Assembly (NCBI GenBank): GCA_020746835.1
Contig: JAGPNK010000007.1
Location: forward strand, 1,178,001-1,242,000
Direction of reading: 5' to 3'
Length of the DNA stretch: 64,000 bases
DNA from: Stachybotrys elegans
Lineage: Eukaryota; Ascomycota; Sordariomycetes; Hypocreales; Stachybotryaceae
Shown here: piece by piece, positions 59,174-64,000 of the stretch
How the letters are laid out: the number at the start of each line of letters is the position of its first letter
Numbering within the stretch: the stretch's first letter is position 1
Translations under genes and position numbers: made by a program
Notes under the pieces: model-generated
What the model saw: the letters and a program-made list of their open reading frames with translations, nothing else
Database searches by the model: none
Told to the model about the DNA's origin: nothing

Positions 59174-60769
59174 CTATCGGTCAAGCTCATCAACCGGAAG
59201 CTCGCCGTCATCTTTGCCAACGATGGAATCAGCCACCTTCCAAATTTGAAGTAGGTTATCCTCAGCAGCGCTGGCAACGAGCCACGGTTCGTTCTGGTTC
59301 CAGCTGAAGTCTGCCAGGTGGTTGGTGTGTCCACCGTGCATGAAGAGCCTGCAAGAATATCAGCCGAACAATTCACCAGTCAGTGGACCGAGGGTTATCA
59401 ACTCACAGCTCAGGGGGGCCGTCGTCCCGATCGTCAGGGAGTTGTTCTTCGCCCACACGTGAAAGATCCCAGAAGATTACTCTCCTGTCGTAACTGCCAC
59501 TTCCAAGAATGCCGGCCTCGGTAGGGTGCCACGATAGAGACGTAACAGCATCGCTATGACCTTGTAGCTCGTGGACCTTCTCCTTGACATTTCGTAGATC
59601 CCAGATACCGATTCGCTTATCCGCGGAGGCGGTGGCGACCAGGACCTCGGAATTAGGATTGAATGCGAGGGCATTGATGGCGTCTTCGTGGCCGCCACGG
59701 GCGACGAGCGCGGCCTTGTTAGTCTCGCTACGTCTAACGTCGACAATCTGCAGGGTGATATCATCGGACACAGAACCGATGAAGTTCTTGGAAATAGGAT
59801 GGTACTGGACATCATTCACAATCTGCGAATGGTGAGTGTACTGGCGGCTGGGCTTCAGCACCTTGGTGTCAGACTCGAGCTTCTTTAGATCCCTACCACG
59901 CCATCATTAGCTTGAGAAGGACCGGGGGATAGCCTGGGGCTCATACCAGAGACACATGGTCTTGTCCTCGCTGCCAGAAGCCAAGCAGCCCTCCTCATGT
60001 GGGCTCCAGTTGAGACCGAATCCCTCTGCCTTGTGACCAATGAGTTCCACCTGGGCATCGATCTTGCCGAGGACGCTAGGGTTCAGTGGATGCTTGGTGC
60101 GATCGAATATGAGGATTTTGCCATCGACGCAGAGCGTGGCGATGATATCGGGATTCTGCGGCTGGTAGCGAGCCTTGTTTACCTCTCCAGGATGCTCAAT
60201 CTTCTGAACAATGTCGCACTTGATGGCTGCGACGTCGCCGGCTTTGCCGTACCCGCCAATCTCCCCCCGTTCATCATCGTAATCATCGGGATTGGGAGCC
60301 GAGACCTTGGGAATCTGGACATCTGCAATCTGGAGAAAGTTGGCGCTCTCGTCGGACGTGTGCGTGCCGAGAAGCAAGCGGTGAACACGATAGTTTTGAC
60401 CTTCCGGCTCCTTGACATCGGGGAACCACTGGACGGTCAGGGTTGGCCAAGTCAAGGCGGTGCTTGATGGATGTCAGAAATTATGGATGGCCGCTGAAAA
60501 CCGCAACTTGCTTACCCAAGGATCATGTCATAGAGGAAGGGGCTGTTCTTCTTCCATGTCTTGTACTCTGAGGCTGGTTAGAACAACACACACAGCCCAA
60601 GTTTGCGGCGGGAAAGGAGACGCTACCTTCATTGATCAACCTCTGTCTCTGGTCATCCTCATCCTCGAGATTCATGTCCACTATCGCCACTATGTCAGAG
60701 GGTGAGCAAGCCTATGCCGACGTGCTACTCACCATCGACTTCAGGGTCTGCGACCTGGGCGGGCGCCAT
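59174..60769 (-). CDS. HAT2: histone acetyltransferase B subunit 2 (RbAp46/48-type WD40)
   Basis: This histone-binding WD40 protein guides Hat1 to newly made H4 for K5/K12 acetylation; the same fold serves chromatin assembly and deacetylase complexes. Exons are 60733-60769, 60627-60680, 60516-60567, 59947-60462, 59407-59892 and 59174-59348, giving 439 aa; yeast Hat2 is about 401. The N-terminal H4-binding helix region is EEYKTWKKNSPFLYDMILGT, followed by ALTWPTLTVQWFPD. Propeller blades include HKAEGFGLNWSPHEEGCLAS, EDKTMCLWDLKK, DKRIGIWDL and RRVIFWDLS, and the acidic loop lies before DLADFSWN-type blade 7 (HLADFSWNQNEPWLVASAAE). Exon 2 could instead start at 60689, adding three residues. 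It is divergent from XRN1. An ACGCGT lies at 60958-60963, about 190 bp upstream. Confidence 0.95.
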
Positions 60770-61526
60770 GATTGAATCGGATTCGCAATGCGGTAGAAGC
60801 GGTAGGAAGGATAGACCAAGTATTTCAAGAAATGGGGGGGATTTTTCATACAAGTTCACTGCAAGCGCGCTGTAGTGGGCACGAAAGGAATCAAGGCTGA
60901 GGTCGTTCGAATGGCAAACGCTATCCACAGTCGCACAGTTCGCATGGTTTCCGCTTCACGCGTCGGTCGCGCGTAAAGTGAGAGAGAGAAAGGCCGGGCT
61001 GCATTTTCTAGCGCCTTGCAGGGCTTGGGTGAAATCAGCCAATAACGTCTAGGGTCCGCAGCTACTGTGGGGTGAATCTCAGCCATAGGTGTGGCGCAAG
61101 GCGCCAGTGGGCCAAACTTAGGTACTTGTTGGCCTCCAGCCCCTCCATCGCCTCCAGTTGTGAGCACATCAAAACACCATCGATCCCATTCCTACCTTGG
61201 GTAGATTGCCAGAAGCCCCGGCGATCCAGCCCTCTCGACGAAAACACTGCCTGCTCTCAGCCAGGACAGCTTCGACGCGCTTGTCTGCGATCCGGAACAA
61301 GAGTATTTACTCTCCCCGCGGTCCTGCGCTACCCCCCGACACAGCTGTCGCGAGTCTTTGTTCTGTGCTCAGTTTGCGACCAGCATTTCCCGAACCGATA
61401 GAGACCCAGCTCCAGACGGCCGGCCTCTATCCGAGAACAATATACATCCCACGTAGATTGCGCATCTACCATTTGTCCATTTTCTGCGAGTTCTGTGGGC
61501 ACATAAGTGACCCTCTCTAGACCACC
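60770..61526. other. divergent promoter region HAT2/XRN1
   Basis: This bidirectional region of about 760 bp has one ACGCGT box (60958-60963) within a CG-rich patch on the HAT2 side and pyrimidine-rich sequence on the XRN1 side. No gene is seen. Confidence 0.5.
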
Positions 61527-64000
61527 ATGGGGTTCGCAATCCCTGCCTACCAGCAAGTGTCGAGAAATGCTAATTACGGCTATGCTACAGTGTTCCCAAG
61601 TTCTTCAGATGGCTCTCGGAGCGCTATCCATCAATTTCGCAGCTCATTGCAGAGAACCGAATCCCCGAATTCGACTGCCTCTACGTACGATGTCCCAAAA
61701 CATTTACACGTACACCCGCTGACGGACACATAGCTTGACATGAACGGTATCATTCACAATTGCACGCATAAAGACAGTAGCGAGGATACCACCTTCCGCC
61801 TCAGCGAAGAGGAGATGTTCATTCGAATATTTAACTATATCGAGCACTTGTTTGGCAAGATCAAGCCGAAGCAACTCTTCTTCATGGCTATCGACGGTGT
61901 CGCTCCGCGCGCCAAGATGAACCAGCAGCGCGCTCGACGTTTCCGTACAGCTCTCGATGCTGAGAAGGCCCGTGAAAAGGCCATCAGCGACGGGATCGAG
62001 CTACCCAAGGAGGAGCCCTTTGATAGCAACTGCATCACACCAGGTAAGAGCAACACTGCCCTCCCAACGGACTTGTATATGCTGACTTCACCAAGGCACG
62101 GAGTTTATGGCCAAGCTCTCCCAGCAGTTGCGGTACTTTGTGAATAAGAAAGTATCAGAAGACACGGATTGGCAAGGCTGCGAGATAGTACTCTCTGGCC
62201 ACGAAGTCCCTGGCGAGGGAGAGCACAAGATCATGGAGTACATCAGGAACGCAAAGGCGCAGCCGGGCTACAACCCCAACGTGCGACATTGCCTTTACGG
62301 CCTCGATGCTGACCTGATCATGCTCGGCCTTCTTAGCCATGATCCACATTTCTGTCTGCTCCGTGAGGAGGTGACATTTGGCAGAGCCTCCAAGACCAAG
62401 TCCAAAGAGCTTGAGCACCAAAACTTCTACCTGCTTCATCTCTGCATCGTAAGAGAGTACTTGGAGCTCGAGTTCCAAGAGCTCCAAAAAGAGGGTGCTC
62501 TGATGTTCCCTTTCAACCTGGAGCGCGTCATTGACGATTTCATCCTGATGGCTTTCTTCATTGGCAACGATTTCCTACCCAACTTGCCATGGCTGCATAT
62601 TAACGAAGGCGCCTTGGCCAACATGTTCCGTATCTACAAGAAGGTCCTGCCCCAGTGCGAGGGCTACCTCAACGAGAACGGCGTCATCAACATTCCCCGC
62701 TTACAACTCTTGCTCAAGGAACTGAGTACAGCCGAGATAGATCAATTCGAGGATGAGGTCTCGGATCAGAAGTGGTTTGCCTCTAAGCAAATGGAGAAGA
62801 AGCTGCTGGAAAGCAATGCAGGGAGCCATCGCACTAAGGGCAACCAACTTGTCATCACCTCTACCCAACGAGACCTTTGGAAGCAGAAGATCCGACCTTA
62901 TATCTCGAAGCGATCCGAACAACCACTCGACCTTGGCACATCCCTCAAAGCAGCAGACCGCAAATTTGTCCAGGACCTTGCCGATTCTATGCATCTGGAC
63001 TGGTCCACCAAGGAAGACGAGGATGGCCACCGCCACCTGATTCTTGCTTTCCCACCCAAGGCTGGCAACGGAGACAACGACGATGACGATGACGACGACG
63101 AGGAAGAAGGTAACTTGGCTGCCTACCGAGTCATCAAAACATACGACAAGGCACTTGTCGTAGACGTCACCCCTGAAGATGCCCAGAAACAATATCAGGA
63201 GATGTACCAAAACAAGTACCAAGGCTGGAAAACGAAGTATTATCTGCAAAAGTTCGAAGAATGGCCAGCCGAGAAATTCGAGGAAGAGCTGACGAAGCTC
63301 TGTGAGAATTACGTCCAAGGCTTGCAGTGGGTATTGTACTATTACTATCGGGGGATCGCCTCCTGGCCATGGTTCTATGCTTACCATTACGCACCTCTCA
63401 TTTCAGGTAAGGCCATTCATGCTTCGCCTCTGGTAAATTTGCTAACAAGGACGCAGATGTCATCAAGGGAATTGGCGCTGACCTTAACTTCAAGAAAGGC
63501 CAGCCTTTCAGGCCCTTTGAACAACTTATGGGTGTCTTGCCGGATCGAAGCAAGAAAATTGTACCCAAGGTTTACCATGGTCTGATGACGGAGGCCAGCT
63601 CGCCAATCATCGACTTCTACCCACGAGATTTTGAATTGGATATGAATGGCAAAAAGATGGAGTGGGAGGCAGTCGTCAAGATTCCCTTCATCGACGAGAA
63701 GCGTCTTCTTTCGGCCATGGCTTCAAAGAACGACCTGCTAGAGGACGACGAAAAGGCTCGCAACGGCTTCGGAGTTCCCATAAAATTCACCTACTCGGCA
63801 GATGTCAACTTCACCTTCCCCTCACCACTGCCTGGGGTGTTTCCCGCGATTCAACAATGCAAGTGTGTGGAAAATATTTTCGACCTCCCGGCTATGGAAG
63901 GTCTTGAATATCTTTCGGGACTCACCGACGGTGCTCTCTTGAGCGTGAACGCCCTTGCTGGCTTCCCTACACTTCATACGCTCCCCTTTACTGGACAGCT
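61527..64000 (+). CDS. XRN1: cytoplasmic 5'-3' exoribonuclease Xrn1, 5' part
   Basis: Xrn1 degrades decapped mRNA with 5' monophosphate, the main cytoplasmic 5'-3' decay route. Exons are 61527-61531 (ATGGG only), 61591-61684, 61734-62043, 62096-63406 and 63457 to the window edge; about 754 residues are visible and the gene continues beyond. Splicing the 5-nt exon to TGTTCCC restores [17 protein letters not shown], the invariant N-terminus. Catalytic motifs follow: [12 protein letters not shown] with Asp35, [37 protein letters not shown] and [19 protein letters not shown], then [35 protein letters not shown] continues on the PAZ/Tudor side. These motifs are of Xrn1, not the nuclear paralogue Rat1, whose N-terminus is MGVPALFRWL. 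An acidic [12 protein letters not shown] insert near residue 500 is a variable loop. Confidence 0.96.

Noticed and set aside
62701..63387. 228-codon frame on the - strand opposite XRN1
   Set aside because: It is antisense to conserved XRN1 coding sequence and has no independent support.
1..64000. tRNA/rRNA genes, telomeric TTAGGG arrays, transposase or reverse-transcriptase genes, secondary-metabolite core enzymes
   Set aside because: I looked for GGTTCGAATCC-type T-loops with cloverleaf partners, telomere repeats, and PKS/NRPS/terpene or transposon motifs, and found no supported case by eye.

Overview
The window is chromosomal DNA of a filamentous ascomycete, most likely a Sordariomycete and plausibly Hypocreales. 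The evidence is eukaryotic housekeeping genes with many short spliceosomal introns, mostly 48-66 bp. These have GTRNGT-type donors, CTAAC/CTGAC/CTAAT branch sites about 10-25 nt before a YAG acceptor, compact convergent and divergent gene pairs, and proteins that match filamentous-fungal versions of known families. No bacterial or viral gene, CRISPR array, intact transposon or tRNA was recognised. The genus call is inference.

Layout, left to right. 1-1.2 kb: 3' part of a PH-domain protein gene (+) with an apparent frameshift. 1.7-3.2 kb: farnesyl diphosphate synthase ERG20 (-). 4.6-6.7 kb: APC/C subunit APC8/CDC23 (+). 6.7-12.2 kb: a long stretch with no supported gene, ending at a small, strongly expressed-looking secreted protein gene (12.2-12.7 kb, +). 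14.0-17.4 kb: VPS54 of the GARP tether (-), divergent from MCM5 (18.0-20.3 kb, +), with a pair of MCB-type ACGCGT boxes between them. 20.3-28.5 kb: an accessory-looking block holding a gene relic or partial gene (22.1-22.4 kb, -), a DUF6594-like membrane protein (23.8-24.9 kb, -) and an uncharacterised 521-aa membrane protein (26.8-28.5 kb, -).

29.0-39.4 kb is dense housekeeping: UTP13 (+), SAD1/USP39-type pseudo-deubiquitinase (+), a 4E-HP-like eIF4E (-), LOC1 (+) and an EHT1/EEB1-type alpha/beta hydrolase (-). 41.8-45.0 kb: the CTDK-I kinase CTK1 with a long RS-rich N-terminus (+). 45.7-47.2 kb: an uncharacterised basic, serine-rich protein (-). 48.8-49.2 kb: a PMP3-family proteolipid split over three small exons (-). 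52.7-54.9 kb: an NRP1-like RNA-binding protein (+). 56.2-58.6 kb: an F-box-like protein (-). 59.2-60.8 kb: HAT2/RbAp48 (-), divergent from XRN1 (61.5 kb to the window edge, +), whose first coding exon is only 5 nt long.

The genes do not form one pathway or a biosynthetic cluster. Recurring themes are RNA metabolism and ribosome assembly (UTP13, LOC1, SAD1, XRN1, 4E-HP, NRP1, CTK1) and the cell cycle and chromatin (APC8, MCM5, HAT2), as expected of a conserved core chromosome segment. I did not find a convincing new multi-gene system. The most rewarding leads are the two uncharacterised membrane proteins, the gene relic at 22 kb, a 19-bp-arm perfect palindrome at 36.1 kb that resembles a dispersed intergenic TAGGTA motif, the MCB pair at MCM5, and the degenerate catalytic sites of NRP1 and SAD1. 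Gene models were built by hand from splice signals and reading-frame continuity; no alignment was run.
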